From NCBI GenBank assembly GCA_002701365.1, contig NZUK01000015.1:1-64000 (forward strand): 64,000 nucleotides of DNA, written 5' to 3'. Under the pieces are notes generated by a model. That model did not search any database. It saw only the letters and a list, made by a program, of their open reading frames with translations, and had not been told where the DNA came from. The position numbers and the translations under genes are program-made. Source of the DNA: Flavobacteriales bacterium (GTDB lineage: Bacteria; Bacteroidota; Bacteroidia; Flavobacteriales; TMED113). Positions 27,553-36,850 of the stretch are shown here, piece after piece; position 1 is the stretch's first letter; every line of letters starts with the position of its first letter.

Positions 27553-27698
27553 GCAATTAGTCCAAAACCATAACTAACTAATGTTAATACCCAAACAATT
27601 CTTATAAATACTGGGTCAATATTAAAATAATCTCCTAGACCAGAACATACACCAAATAAAACTCCTTGTTTTTGGTCTCTATATAGTCTCTTTTTCAT
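27510..27698 (-). CDS. PspC domain protein
   Basis: A 62-residue single-domain PspC protein: a basic N terminus with GVLFGVCSGLGDYFNIDPVFIRIVWVL, then one membrane helix and IPRKSK. Family members are inner-membrane stress sensors, but stand-alone forms are poorly studied. It starts with an ATGA overlap after the lipoprotein gene and its 3' part lies over the end of lpxB on the other strand. Confidence 0.88.
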   Translation of the reverse strand: MKKRLYRDQKQGVLFGVCSGLGDYFNIDPVFIRIVWVLTLVSYGFGLIAYLFCCLLIPRKSK

Positions 27699-28408
27699 TC
27701 TTTTTCTAATATCATTTCCATCTCTATGTCAAGATCAACTGCTAGTCCCATGATGTCTTGAGAAAATGGAACAATTCCACTTATAACTGCAGTATTATTA
27801 GTGAGTGAAATTATTGTAAAAGAAGATTCAAGATTTGTGTCATTGTCAGTCGCTAGTAAAGTGGTGTCGTCATTAACAAGAGTCCAATTACCATTGCTAG
27901 ATACGTCAATTGGAATACCAGGAACATCAAACGCTATAATTGTAATTGGTTCTGTTGTAAAGTTCAAATTATTACTATAAGTATAATTAGGATATTGGAA
28001 AATCCACTCACCTGCATTGCTTGCTTCCCCTGAAATAGTTTGTACGCCAAGTAGTGTCCCAACTTTTGGCACATCTGAAAGGTCGATTTCAGTACTATAT
28101 TCTAAAGAAACAATATTCCATACTCCATTTAATAAATTAGCATTAGAGTACTCGCAGGATCCGTTATCATCTGTTGCATCAGGTTCATAATTGATTGCTT
28201 CTTCGTCTGTGCAACCTAAAATAATACAACTTCCATCGTCAATTGTGGCATTTTCGTCATAATTTAAGGCTTCAGAGTTAGTACAACCCTCAGTATTTTC
28301 ATTAGGATTATTGGGATTGACAGGTGATATTGAATCTTCCTCTTGTGAACATGAGCTTACAAGAAAACAAAGTATTAGTATTGATAGTATGCGGTAATAT
28401 GTTTGCAT
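27695..28408 (-). CDS. Lipoprotein with two GCT-DDGSC repeats and a lipocalin-like domain
   Basis: A 237-residue exported lipoprotein (lipobox VSSC). After a Pro/Asn-rich linker come two tandem units of about 20 residues with the pattern GCTxxEAxNYxxxAxxDDGSC (GCTNSEALNY and GCTDEEAINY), each with two Cys and an acidic DDGSC or DNGSC end. The rest (LNGVWNIVSLEYST onward) looks like a lipocalin-type beta domain. Such repeats are frequent in surface proteins of marine Bacteroidota; ligands are unknown. It lies between the TlpA-like gene and PspC. Confidence 0.75.
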   Translation of the reverse strand: MQTYYRILSILILCFLVSSCSQEEDSISPVNPNNPNENTEGCTNSEALNYDENATIDDGSCIILGCTDEEAINYEPDATDDNGSCEYSNANLLNGVWNIVSLEYSTEIDLSDVPKVGTLLGVQTISGEASNAGEWIFQYPNYTYSNNLNFTTEPITIIAFDVPGIPIDVSSNGNWTLVNDDTTLLATDNDTNLESSFTIISLTNNTAVISGIVPFSQDIMGLAVDLDIEMEMILEKE

Positions 28409-28430
28409 GATATTCTATTTTTAAATAAAG

Positions 28431-28967
28431 TTAGTGTTTCTTTTTAAGTAATTGATCAATATTTGACTTCATCTCATTAAATTCAGTGTGTTCAAATAGT
28501 CTTGTTAAAAATGCAATATGTCCATTTTGATCAATAATAATATTCCTTGTTACTCCAGCTTTTTCTTCTGCAAATAATTCAAATATTTGAGAATCGTGAT
28601 CAGTCATAATCGGGTAGGTGACGTTTGTTTTGTCAATCATATTTTGAATTTCTTTTTTTTTCTGAGGTCTTTTTTCTGTGTCTTTTGCAAGAGCAATTAA
28701 TATAAAGTCATCGTTATTTTTATATTTTTGCCATATTTCTTTTTCAATATATGGCATCTCCTTAATACAAACACTACACCAGCTGGCAGTAAATTGAATC
28801 ATAATAATCTTGCCAAGATGTTGTTTTAGATTAAATATTTCATCGTTATTATTTTTGACTTGAAAAGTTGGAGCTTTATCACCGACATTAATTATATATC
28901 CCCTATCTCCTTGACCAAAGGATAGTTGGAAAGAAAACAATAATATAATTAAAATTATTCTCCTCAT
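28431..28967 (-). CDS. TlpA/ResA-like thiol-disulfide oxidoreductase
   Basis: A 178-residue exported thioredoxin-fold protein with a signal peptide (MRRIILIILLFSFQLSFG) and active site SWCSVCIKEM (CxxC with SV between). VGDKAPTFQVKNNND is the AhpC/TSA-type opening. It likely reduces periplasmic disulfides, for example during cytochrome c maturation. Its ATG abuts the icd stop with no gap. Confidence 0.87.
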   Translation of the reverse strand: MRRIILIILLFSFQLSFGQGDRGYIINVGDKAPTFQVKNNNDEIFNLKQHLGKIIMIQFTASWCSVCIKEMPYIEKEIWQKYKNNDDFILIALAKDTEKRPQKKKEIQNMIDKTNVTYPIMTDHDSQIFELFAEEKAGVTRNIIIDQNGHIAFLTRLFEHTEFNEMKSNIDQLLKKKH

Positions 28968-30191
28968 TTATTGCATCTTTTCCTGAAAGTTTTTATCTAT
29001 AGTATTAAGAAAATTTTGCGTATTAACATAGTGAGTTTCATTTAATTTTTTACCATGAATGCATAGCGCCAGGTCTTTTGTCATAGTTCCACTTTCAATT
29101 GTTTCAATACATACCTTTTCCAGAGTTTGACAAAATTTGATTAAATCAGTATTGTTATCTTTTTTTCCTCTAAAACTTAATCCTCTTGTCCATGCAAAGA
29201 TTGAGGCAATGGGGTTTGTGGAGGTTTGCTTTCCCTCTTGATGAAGTCTGTAGTGTCTTGTTACTGTACCGTGTGCAGCTTCAGATTCCATAACATTTCC
29301 GTCAGGAGTTAGTAACACTGAAGTCATTAAGCCTAATGATCCAAATCCTTGTGCTACAGTGTCAGATTGCACATCACCATCATAATTCTTACAAGCCCAT
29401 ACAAAACCCCCATTCCATTTAAGTGCTGATGCAACCATGTCATCAATTAATCGATGTTCATATGTTAGATTTTTAGCATCAAATTGAGTTTTAAACTCAT
29501 TTTCATAGACCTCTTGAAAAATATCTTTAAAGCGACCATCGTATGCTTTAAGTATTGTGTTTTTTGTAGATAAGTACAATGGCCAATTTTTATCTAAGGC
29601 TTTATTAAAGCATGATCTTGCGAATCCATAGATAGATTCATCTGTATTATACATGCTCATCGCTACACCACCACCACTATATTCATATACATTCCAAGTT
29701 GTTTCCTTCCCATGTTCATCTTCAAAAGACATTTTTAATTTCCCTTTACCCTTAATTACTACATCAGTTGCTTTATATTGATCACCAAAAGCGTGTCTTC
29801 CAATGCATATAGGTTGAGTCCAGTTTGGCACAAGCCTAGGAACATTTTTGCAAATAATTGGCTCCCTAAAAACAGTGCCTCCAACAATATTTCGAATAGT
29901 TCCATTAGGAGATTTCCACATTTTTTTAAGTTTAAATTCTTCAACTCTTTCTTCGTCAGGAGTTATTGTAGCACATTTGATACCAACATGGTATTTTTTA
30001 ATCGCTTCAGCAGCATCAATTGTAATTTGATCATTTGTTTTATCTCGACTTTCCATTCCTAGATCATAGTATTTAATATCTAATTCTAAATATGGAAAAA
30101 TTAATTTTTCTTTGATAAAACTCCAGATAATTCTTGTCATTTCATCTCCATCTAATTCTACAATTGGGTTTGTTACAATGATTTTATTCAT
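28968..30191 (-). CDS. icd: Isocitrate dehydrogenase, NADP-type dimeric form
   Basis: TCA-cycle enzyme converting isocitrate to 2-oxoglutarate and CO2. The 407-residue length and segments [36 protein letters not shown] and HGTVTRHYR match the eukaryote-like dimeric NADP enzyme rather than the E. coli type. It lies between dnaX (3-base gap) and a TlpA-like gene in one minus-strand operon. Together with acnB downstream it covers two adjacent TCA steps. Confidence 0.95.
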   Translation of the reverse strand: MNKIIVTNPIVELDGDEMTRIIWSFIKEKLIFPYLELDIKYYDLGMESRDKTNDQITIDAAEAIKKYHVGIKCATITPDEERVEEFKLKKMWKSPNGTIRNIVGGTVFREPIICKNVPRLVPNWTQPICIGRHAFGDQYKATDVVIKGKGKLKMSFEDEHGKETTWNVYEYSGGGVAMSMYNTDESIYGFARSCFNKALDKNWPLYLSTKNTILKAYDGRFKDIFQEVYENEFKTQFDAKNLTYEHRLIDDMVASALKWNGGFVWACKNYDGDVQSDTVAQGFGSLGLMTSVLLTPDGNVMESEAAHGTVTRHYRLHQEGKQTSTNPIASIFAWTRGLSFRGKKDNNTDLIKFCQTLEKVCIETIESGTMTKDLALCIHGKKLNETHYVNTQNFLNTIDKNFQEKMQ

Positions 30192-30194
30192 AAT

Positions 30195-31922
30195 TTATAT
30201 TTTAGTTAAATCTAATTTGTCTTTCAGTATTGCAATTTTTGCGTTTTTTTCTAGTAAGTGTGAATACCTTTCTTCTTTGGTGTGTAGCATGTTTTTTTGT
30301 TTTTCTTCAGAAATACTTATATCTAGATCAATGAAGTCATTCTTTAATTCTTTTCTAATAAAAAATAACAATTCTGACTTTATCTCTTGAATCTCTGCTT
30401 TTTCTGACAAACTTACTAGTTTTAATTTAATAGTGTTATTATTTTTTTTTGGCAAATATCTGTCAAAAATATTATGTAAGTTTATTTTTTCTTTCTTTTT
30501 TAATTCTTGAGAAAATAATTGCCACTTATTTATTAATTTATTCTCAATCCATTCAGTCTTTTCTTTTTTTTCTTCAATATTATTTTGATTAGAACTTTTC
30601 ATGGCTATTATCTCGTCTGAAATACTAATGAGATCTGTATCAATTAGTTGATTATCTGCTAATTTAATGCCAACATTTTTAATTGTTTCCGCTTTAGAAG
30701 CTTTAGGCTTTAGAGGTTGTTTTTTTTCTTCTTGAGTATTGAATGATATGCCAGTAGTATTTGGTGTTTCTAAATTGGATTTTTTTGTTAGTACAGATTC
30801 ATTTGGGTTATCTTCAATGCTTTGCGTATCTGTTTTTTTATGATTTAGATTAGGATTTGGAATCAAGAGTTTTTTTTTAAGATCTAAATCAGATAATGAA
30901 CATAGCTGCATAATACTTAGCTCAACGAGAAAGCGTTGATTGACAGAATTTTTATAATTTAAAGTGCATTCGTTGAGACAGGACAATGCTTGTAAGATTT
31001 GTTTGTTTGAAAATTTTTTTGATTGCGGAGATATTAAATTTATAAAATCTTGATTTTTTTCAATTAATTTTTGAGTGCTAGGGATCTTTATCATCATTAA
31101 ATTTCGAAAATGCTCAATCATGATTTGAATAATTTCTTTGCCATCAAAACCTTTTTCAAATACTTCATTTATTTGTATTAAGCATTCAGGAATATTTTCA
31201 TCGATTATATTGTTCGTTAATTTAATGGCAAATGAAAAATCAAGTGATTGTAATATATTAGTCACTTCTTTGTAATCCCATTTTTTATTACAATAAGTGT
31301 AAATTTTATCAAAGGTTGACAAGGCATCTCTAAGAGAGCCGTCAGATTTTTCAGATATCAAATTTAAGGTCTCTTGTTCAACTTGTATATCTTCTTGAGT
31401 AGATATCTTTTGAAGATAATTGCTGATTTCATTAGTACTTATTCTATTGAAATCAAATATTTGACATCTAGATAAGATAGTTGGAATAATTTTTTCTTTT
31501 TCAGTAGTGGCCAAAATAAAAATACTATGCTTAGGAGGTTCTTCTAATGTTTTAAGAAATGCATTGAATGCAGATTTTGATAACATGTGAACTTCGTCAA
31601 TAATATATGTTTTGTATTTTCCTATTTGAGGAGGTATTTTAACTTGATCAATCAGATTCCTAATATCGTCGACGCTATTATTAGATGCTCCATCAAGTTC
31701 AAATAAATTATACTCTGAAGAGGTCTCATTATTAATAAGTTTTGCAAAAATACGAGCACATGATGTTTTACCAACCCCTCTAGGACCACAAAAAAGGTAT
31801 GCGTGTGCAATTTGATTATTATTGATAGCGTTAGATAATGTATTTGTAATATGATTTTGACCAACTACGTCTTCGAATTTTGATGGTCGATATTTTCGCG
31901 CAGAAACCTGATACTCTTTCAT
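30195..31922 (-). CDS. dnaX: DNA polymerase III subunit gamma/tau, no zinc module
   Basis: Clamp-loader ATPase of 575 residues. Walker A GPRGVGKT is at 46-53, followed by Walker B IDEVHML and the sensor-type FILATTEKEKIIPTILSRCQIF. In E. coli DnaX a four-Cys zinc module follows Walker A; here that segment is only LINNETSSEYNLFELDGAS and has none of the four Cys. I recall flavobacterial DnaX proteins also lacking it. A Lys/Glu/Asn-rich linker (about 370-450) precedes the tau-like C-terminal part. It heads the dnaX-icd-tlpA-lipoprotein-pspC operon. Confidence 0.94.
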   Translation of the reverse strand: MKEYQVSARKYRPSKFEDVVGQNHITNTLSNAINNNQIAHAYLFCGPRGVGKTSCARIFAKLINNETSSEYNLFELDGASNNSVDDIRNLIDQVKIPPQIGKYKTYIIDEVHMLSKSAFNAFLKTLEEPPKHSIFILATTEKEKIIPTILSRCQIFDFNRISTNEISNYLQKISTQEDIQVEQETLNLISEKSDGSLRDALSTFDKIYTYCNKKWDYKEVTNILQSLDFSFAIKLTNNIIDENIPECLIQINEVFEKGFDGKEIIQIMIEHFRNLMMIKIPSTQKLIEKNQDFINLISPQSKKFSNKQILQALSCLNECTLNYKNSVNQRFLVELSIMQLCSLSDLDLKKKLLIPNPNLNHKKTDTQSIEDNPNESVLTKKSNLETPNTTGISFNTQEEKKQPLKPKASKAETIKNVGIKLADNQLIDTDLISISDEIIAMKSSNQNNIEEKKEKTEWIENKLINKWQLFSQELKKKEKINLHNIFDRYLPKKNNNTIKLKLVSLSEKAEIQEIKSELLFFIRKELKNDFIDLDISISEEKQKNMLHTKEERYSHLLEKNAKIAILKDKLDLTKI

Positions 31923-32015
31923 TTTTTTGAAGATAAATCTAAATTAGATGTCTGTTTTAATAACAGCAATACAAATTAGTGAAAAAATATATATTATCAT
32001 CATTTATCAATTAAC

Positions 32016-32046
32016 TTTGTTTATTCCATCGTAATTATTAAATTTG
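32016..32046 (+). promoter_or_regulatory. Promoter of the rpsF-rpsR-rplI operon
   Basis: TTTG at 32016-32019 and TAAATTTG at 32039-32046, 19 bases apart, match the Bacteroidota sigma-A promoter pattern TTTG-N19/21-TAnnTTTG. This is the best promoter in the window. It predicts transcription starting near 32052 and a leader of about 38 bases. Confidence 0.75.
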
Positions 32047-32050
32047 CGGT

Positions 32051-32063
32051 CCCTTTTTGGGAA
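32051..32063 (+). promoter_or_regulatory. Short hairpin at the 5' end of the ribosomal-protein mRNA
   Basis: TCCC-TTTTT-GGGA forms a four-pair stem at or next to the predicted start site and 26 bases before the rpsF ATG. In E. coli and other bacteria an mRNA leader bound by S6:S18 represses this operon; a reduced version here is possible but unproven. Confidence 0.35.
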
Positions 32064-32089
32064 AGTTGAATTTTAATTGAATTGATATT

Positions 32090-32431
32090 ATGAATAATTA
32101 TGAGACAGTTTTAATACTAAACCCGGTTCTTTCTGAAGAGCAAGTAAAAGAATCTATAGATAAGTACAAGGGCTTATTATCTTCTTTTAAGGCAGAATTG
32201 GTTTCAGATGAATTATGGGGCTTAAAAAAAATGAAGTATTTGATTCAGAATAAAAAAACAGGTTTTTATGTTTTATTTGAATATAAAGCAAATCCTAGTT
32301 CTATTTCAGATTTAGAAATAGATCTTAAAAGAGATGAGAGAGTAATGAGATTTTTGACGGTTAAATTAGACAAAAATGCTCGTGATTATGCTGAAAAAAG
32401 AAGAACTAAAAAAGAAGCAATTGTAAAATGA
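32090..32431 (+). CDS. rpsF: Small ribosomal subunit protein bS6
   Basis: A 113-residue ribosomal protein binding 16S rRNA together with bS18 at the platform. The opening [19 protein letters not shown] and [23 protein letters not shown] are clear bS6 signatures. It is the first gene of the bS6-bS18-bL9 operon and overlaps rpsR by four bases (ATGA). In Bacteroidota ribosomes bS6, bS18 and bS21 form a pocket that sequesters the 16S anti-SD tail, relevant to the SD-less genes here. Confidence 0.97.
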   Translation: MNNYETVLILNPVLSEEQVKESIDKYKGLLSSFKAELVSDELWGLKKMKYLIQNKKTGFYVLFEYKANPSSISDLEIDLKRDERVMRFLTVKLDKNARDYAEKRRTKKEAIVK

Positions 32432-32712
32432 TAGAAATAGATAAAAAAGCAAGTAGTGAGGTTAGGTTTTTAACTCCTCCAAAAGTTGAGTTGACTACTA
32501 AGAAAAAGTATTGTCGATTTAAAAAAATGAAAATCAAATATGTGGATTATAAAGATCCAGATTTTTTAATGCGTTTTTTAAATGAGCAAGGTAAACTTCT
32601 TCCAAGAAGAATTACTGGTAATTCATTAAAATTTCAAAGAAAAGTTGCTCAGGCTGTAAAGAGAGCAAGACAATTAGCTCTTTTACCATATGTTTCAGAT
32701 CTACTAAAATAA
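32428..32712 (+). CDS. rpsR: Small ribosomal subunit protein bS18
   Basis: A 94-residue ribosomal protein, partner of bS6. Diagnostic: [39 protein letters not shown] and [21 protein letters not shown]. It has about 20 extra N-terminal residues relative to E. coli, as usual for Bacteroidota. It overlaps rpsF by four bases and is followed five bases later by rplI. Confidence 0.97.
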   Translation: MIEIDKKASSEVRFLTPPKVELTTKKKYCRFKKMKIKYVDYKDPDFLMRFLNEQGKLLPRRITGNSLKFQRKVAQAVKRARQLALLPYVSDLLK

Positions 32713-32717
32713 TTTTT

Positions 32718-33167
32718 ATGGAAGTTATACTTAAACAAGATATAGAGAATTTAGGTTTTGCAGATGATATAGTAAAAGTTAAACCGGGCTATGGTAGGAA
32801 TTATCTTATCCCAAATCGTTTAGCCGTTTTTGCTACTGATTCTGAAAAAAAGGTTCTTGCTGAAAATCTTAAACAAAAGGAACAAAAAAACAAAAAAATA
32901 ATTGCTGATTTAGAATCAACAAAAAAGAAAATAGAAAGTCTTGAATTAAACATAAGATCTAAAGTAGGTGAAGACAAGAAGTTATTTGGATCTGTTAATA
33001 CAGCTACTATTGCTTCTGAATTAAAGAGTGAAGGTATTGATATTGATAAGAAATACATCATTATAAATGGCATGAATATCATTAAAAATACTGGTTCATT
33101 TTCTGCAACCATCAGATTGCATAGGGAACTAAGTGCAAACTTATCTTTTGAAGTAATAGCTGAGTAA
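32718..33167 (+). CDS. rplI: Large ribosomal subunit protein bL9
   Basis: A 149-residue ribosomal protein bound near the L1 stalk. The N-terminal MEVILKQDIENLGFADDIVKVKPGYGRNYLIP and central long-helix region KQKEQKNKKIIADLESTKKKIESLE are typical; KLFGSVNTATIASEL belongs to the C-terminal domain. It is the last gene of the bS6-bS18-bL9 operon. Confidence 0.97.
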   Translation: MEVILKQDIENLGFADDIVKVKPGYGRNYLIPNRLAVFATDSEKKVLAENLKQKEQKNKKIIADLESTKKKIESLELNIRSKVGEDKKLFGSVNTATIASELKSEGIDIDKKYIIINGMNIIKNTGSFSATIRLHRELSANLSFEVIAE

Positions 33168-33213
33168 TTTTATATCCAGATTTTAACTTAAGACTAGATA
33201 GATTTCAAAGTTT

Positions 33214-36012
33214 ATGAGCTTGTATAGTGAATACCTAGATGATATTAAATACCGAAAAACTCAAGATCTGGCCCCTAAGCCTATAGATAGTTCGGAGTTG
33301 TTACTTGAAATCATTGATCAAATAAAAGATTTAAATCACGTACACAGAAAAGAATCACTTAATTTTTTTATTTATAATGTTTTGCCAGGCACTACAAGTG
33401 CTGCTAATGTGAAAGCTAATTTTTTAAAACAAATTATTCTTGAAAAAATCATTGTAAGTGAAATTACGCCCACCTTTGCTCTAGAATTACTGTCACACAT
33501 GAAAGGTGGTCCTTCAATTGCAGTTCTATTAGATTTAACATTAGGAAAAAACATCACTCTGGCAAATGAAGCTGCACAGGTTCTAAAGACACAAGTGTTT
33601 CTTTATGAAGCAGATATGGATCGTTTGGCAAAGGCATATAAAAAAGGCAATTCTATCGCTAAAGAAATTTTACAGAGTTATGCTCAGGCAGAATTTTTTA
33701 CGAAATTACCGGAATTACCAGAAGAAATTAAACTTGTTACCTTTGTTGCTGGCGTTGGAGATGTATCAACAGATTTATTGTCTCCAGGAAGTGACGCTCA
33801 TTCAAGATCAGATCGACAACTTCATGGACAATGTATGTTCGAGCACAATAAAGAACAACAGCAGCAGCTTATTGAATTACAGAAAAAACACCCTGATAAA
33901 CGAATAATGTTAATTGCTGAAAAAGGAACTATGGGTGTCGGTTCATCTAGAATGTCTGGTGTTAATAATGTTGCATTATGGATTGGTCAAAAAGCTAGCA
34001 ACTATATTCCATTTATTAATATTGCCCCTGTAGTAGCAGGAACTAATGGAATATCTCCAATATTTCTTACAACAGTTGGAGTGACGGGAGGCATTGGCCT
34101 AGATTTAAAAAACTGGCAGAAAAAGTATGATTCTTCTAAAAACCTTTTACTTGATGAAAATGGTGATCCTATCTTAGAACAAGTATACTCTGTAGATACA
34201 GGAACAGTTTTAACGATCAATACTAAAACAAAAAAACTTTATGCTGGAAATAAAGAATTGATGGATATTTCCTCTTCATTTACTCCGCAAAAAATGGAAT
34301 TTATGAAAGCAGGCGGTTCATATGCTGTTGTTTTTGGAAAAAAACTACAAACATTTGCTGCACAAACTCTTGGTAATGATGTTATCTCAATTTATGCGAA
34401 ATCAAAAGAAATTTCTAATAAAAATCAAGGTCTGACTGCTGTAGAGAAAATTTTCAATAAAAATGCTGTTGGTACTTCCGGAGCTATTTTACATGCAGGT
34501 TCTTATGTACGTGTAAACGTAGATATTGTAGGTTCGCAAGATACTACAGGATTGATGACCTCTCAGGAATTAGAAATGATGGCGGCTACTATTATTTCTC
34601 CTATTGTTGATGCCGGTTATCAATCAGGTTGTCATACTGCCTCTGTGTGGGACCAAAAATCAAAAGAAAATATTCCTAAACTCATGAGTTTTATGCATGA
34701 TTTTGGACTTATAACAGCTCGTGATCCAAAAGACAAATACCATGCTATGACTGATGTAATTCACAAAGTCCTAAATGACATTACAGTAGATGACTGGTCT
34801 ATTATTATTGGTGGAGATTCACATACTAGAATGTCTAAAGGAGTTGCTTTTGGTGCTGATTCAGGTACAGTTGCTCTAGCATTAGCAACTGGAGAAGCGT
34901 CTATGCCAATACCTGAATCTGTCAAGGTAACTTTTAAAGGTCAAATGCAAGATCATATGGATTTTAGAGATGTAGTACATGCTACTCAGAGCCAAATGCT
35001 TAAGAAGTTTAAAGGTGAAAATGTTTTTCAGGGTAGAATTATTGAAGTTCATATTGGTACGTTACTTGCTGACCAAGCCTTTACTTTTACTGATTGGACA
35101 GCTGAGATGAAAGCAAAAGCTTCAATTTGCATTTCTCAAAATGACACTCTTATTCAATCTTTGAATATTTCTAAGAATCGCATTCAAATTATGATTAATA
35201 AGGGAATGGATAATGAGGGGAAAGTACTACAAGGATTGATTGATAAAGCCAATAAACGAATAGATGAGATTAAATCAGGTATAAAACCACCATTAAATCC
35301 TGATGAAAACGCAAAATATTATGCTGATTTTGAAGTTGATTTAGATATTATAGATGAACCTATGATTGCAGATCCAGATGTACATAATGAAGATGTTTCA
35401 AAACGATATACACATGATACAATTAGAGAACTTTCCTTTTATAATGCTGAAAAAAATATTGATTTAGGTTTTGTGGGCTCTTGCATGGTACATAAAGGAG
35501 ACATTAAGATTGTTGCCAAGATGTTGAAAAATCTAGAAGAAAATTTAGGTAATGTTAAATTTAAGGCACCATTAGTTGTAACAGCTCCTACTTATAATAT
35601 TATTGACGAACTTAAGGAGGAAGGTGATTGGGAAATCTTGCAAAAATATTCTGGTTTTGAGTTTGATGATTTATCCCCAAAATCAGTTGCTCGTACTCAG
35701 TATGATAATATTTTATATCTTGAACGTCCAGGCTGTAATCTATGTATGGGTAATCAAGAGAAAGCCGAGAAAGGAGATACAGTTATGGCCACATCTACGC
35801 GTCTTTTTCAAGGCAGAGTAGTTAAAGACTCTGATCGTAAGAAAGGGGAATCATTATTAGCTTCTACCCCCGTCGTTGTTTTATCAGCAGTTCTTGGTCG
35901 TACACCATCTTTGTCCGAATACAAAGCGGCAATAAAAGGTATTAAACTAACTCGTTTTGCTCCGCCAATTAAATCCATGACATCAAAACCTGGGCACTTG
36001 CTTTCGTATTAA
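33214..36012 (+). CDS. acnB: Aconitate hydratase B / 2-methylisocitrate dehydratase
   Basis: A cytoplasmic 4Fe-4S enzyme of 932 residues interconverting citrate and isocitrate. The N-terminal HEAT-like domain (residues about 1-160), the SPGSDAHSRSDRQLHGQ segment and GGDSHTRMSKGVAFGADSG are typical of AcnB. Cluster ligands are VGSC and the pair in GCNLCMGNQEKAEKGD. A near-match -7 element (TAGATTTC) lies eight bases before the ATG, so transcription may begin almost at the start codon. The product feeds the icd enzyme encoded at 28968-30191. Confidence 0.95.
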   Translation: MSLYSEYLDDIKYRKTQDLAPKPIDSSELLLEIIDQIKDLNHVHRKESLNFFIYNVLPGTTSAANVKANFLKQIILEKIIVSEITPTFALELLSHMKGGPSIAVLLDLTLGKNITLANEAAQVLKTQVFLYEADMDRLAKAYKKGNSIAKEILQSYAQAEFFTKLPELPEEIKLVTFVAGVGDVSTDLLSPGSDAHSRSDRQLHGQCMFEHNKEQQQQLIELQKKHPDKRIMLIAEKGTMGVGSSRMSGVNNVALWIGQKASNYIPFINIAPVVAGTNGISPIFLTTVGVTGGIGLDLKNWQKKYDSSKNLLLDENGDPILEQVYSVDTGTVLTINTKTKKLYAGNKELMDISSSFTPQKMEFMKAGGSYAVVFGKKLQTFAAQTLGNDVISIYAKSKEISNKNQGLTAVEKIFNKNAVGTSGAILHAGSYVRVNVDIVGSQDTTGLMTSQELEMMAATIISPIVDAGYQSGCHTASVWDQKSKENIPKLMSFMHDFGLITARDPKDKYHAMTDVIHKVLNDITVDDWSIIIGGDSHTRMSKGVAFGADSGTVALALATGEASMPIPESVKVTFKGQMQDHMDFRDVVHATQSQMLKKFKGENVFQGRIIEVHIGTLLADQAFTFTDWTAEMKAKASICISQNDTLIQSLNISKNRIQIMINKGMDNEGKVLQGLIDKANKRIDEIKSGIKPPLNPDENAKYYADFEVDLDIIDEPMIADPDVHNEDVSKRYTHDTIRELSFYNAEKNIDLGFVGSCMVHKGDIKIVAKMLKNLEENLGNVKFKAPLVVTAPTYNIIDELKEEGDWEILQKYSGFEFDDLSPKSVARTQYDNILYLERPGCNLCMGNQEKAEKGDTVMATSTRLFQGRVVKDSDRKKGESLLASTPVVVLSAVLGRTPSLSEYKAAIKGIKLTRFAPPIKSMTSKPGHLLSY

Positions 36013-36024
36013 TTTTTTTAGATT

Positions 36025-36843
36025 ATGCAGATAAAACCTATGTCATCTGGTGATTTGAAAAATGAACTAATTATTTTTTTTAAATCACAATTAATGTTGT
36101 TTTATTTTTTTCTTAGTTCACTCCCTTTGTATTCTCAAACATTCTTTGAGTCAAAAATAGATCCGATTTTAATTGATATTGATAACGCATCGGAAATACA
36201 AAATTTAAATTCGGATTCCTTAAAATGGTACTTATATAGTCAGGTACCCGATTTGTCTAAATTAACCCCCGATAATCGAAAAAAAAAATTTATCAATTTT
36301 ATTTTGCCAGCTATTTTAATTGAGAAAGAAAAAATTAAAACAGCATATGATTATGTTTTTGATAACTTCAATAAAATTAATCCTAATGAAATTACACAAC
36401 CTCTTTTTGATTATTGTAATTGTATAGATAAATATGAATTATTATTGTGTTTATCTGATCAGCCTAACTCAATTATTATCGCTCAAGCTGCAATAGAATC
36501 AGGCTGGGGAACATCTAGGTTCTTTAAGCAAGGATATAATTTATTTGGTGTTCATACAACAAAAAATGATTCCAATAAAATGGCAGCAAATGATTCTCAA
36601 CTCATTTATGTTAAGAAATATAATAGTATTTCAGAATCTATTTCACATTACTTACGTACTTTAGCAAGAGTTGATGCATATCATGAATTTAGAGAACAAA
36701 GAGTAGTTTCTAATGATGTAAAAAAACTAATTAGTTACTTAACTAATTATTCAGAAAGACGAGAATTATATGTTGAGGATATTTTAGAAATTATTGAATA
36801 CAATCAATTATGTCGGTATGATACTATAAGTTTTCATAAATAA
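36025..36843 (+). CDS. Bax-like glucosaminidase (peptidoglycan hydrolase)
   Basis: A 272-residue protein with one N-terminal hydrophobic segment (QLMLFYFFLSSLPLYSQ), either a signal peptide or an anchor, followed by a glucosaminidase domain. The catalytic-site region is IAQAAIESGWGTSRFFKQGYNLFGVHTT, with the Glu in AAIES. SISESISHYLRTLARVDAYHEFREQR matches the Bax family. It would cut glycan strands of peptidoglycan in the periplasm. ATG 36025 gives a long pre-hydrophobic region; Met24 is an alternative start. Confidence 0.82.
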   Translation: MQIKPMSSGDLKNELIIFFKSQLMLFYFFLSSLPLYSQTFFESKIDPILIDIDNASEIQNLNSDSLKWYLYSQVPDLSKLTPDNRKKKFINFILPAILIEKEKIKTAYDYVFDNFNKINPNEITQPLFDYCNCIDKYELLLCLSDQPNSIIIAQAAIESGWGTSRFFKQGYNLFGVHTTKNDSNKMAANDSQLIYVKKYNSISESISHYLRTLARVDAYHEFREQRVVSNDVKKLISYLTNYSERRELYVEDILEIIEYNQLCRYDTISFHK

Positions 36844-36850
36844 ATTTAAT

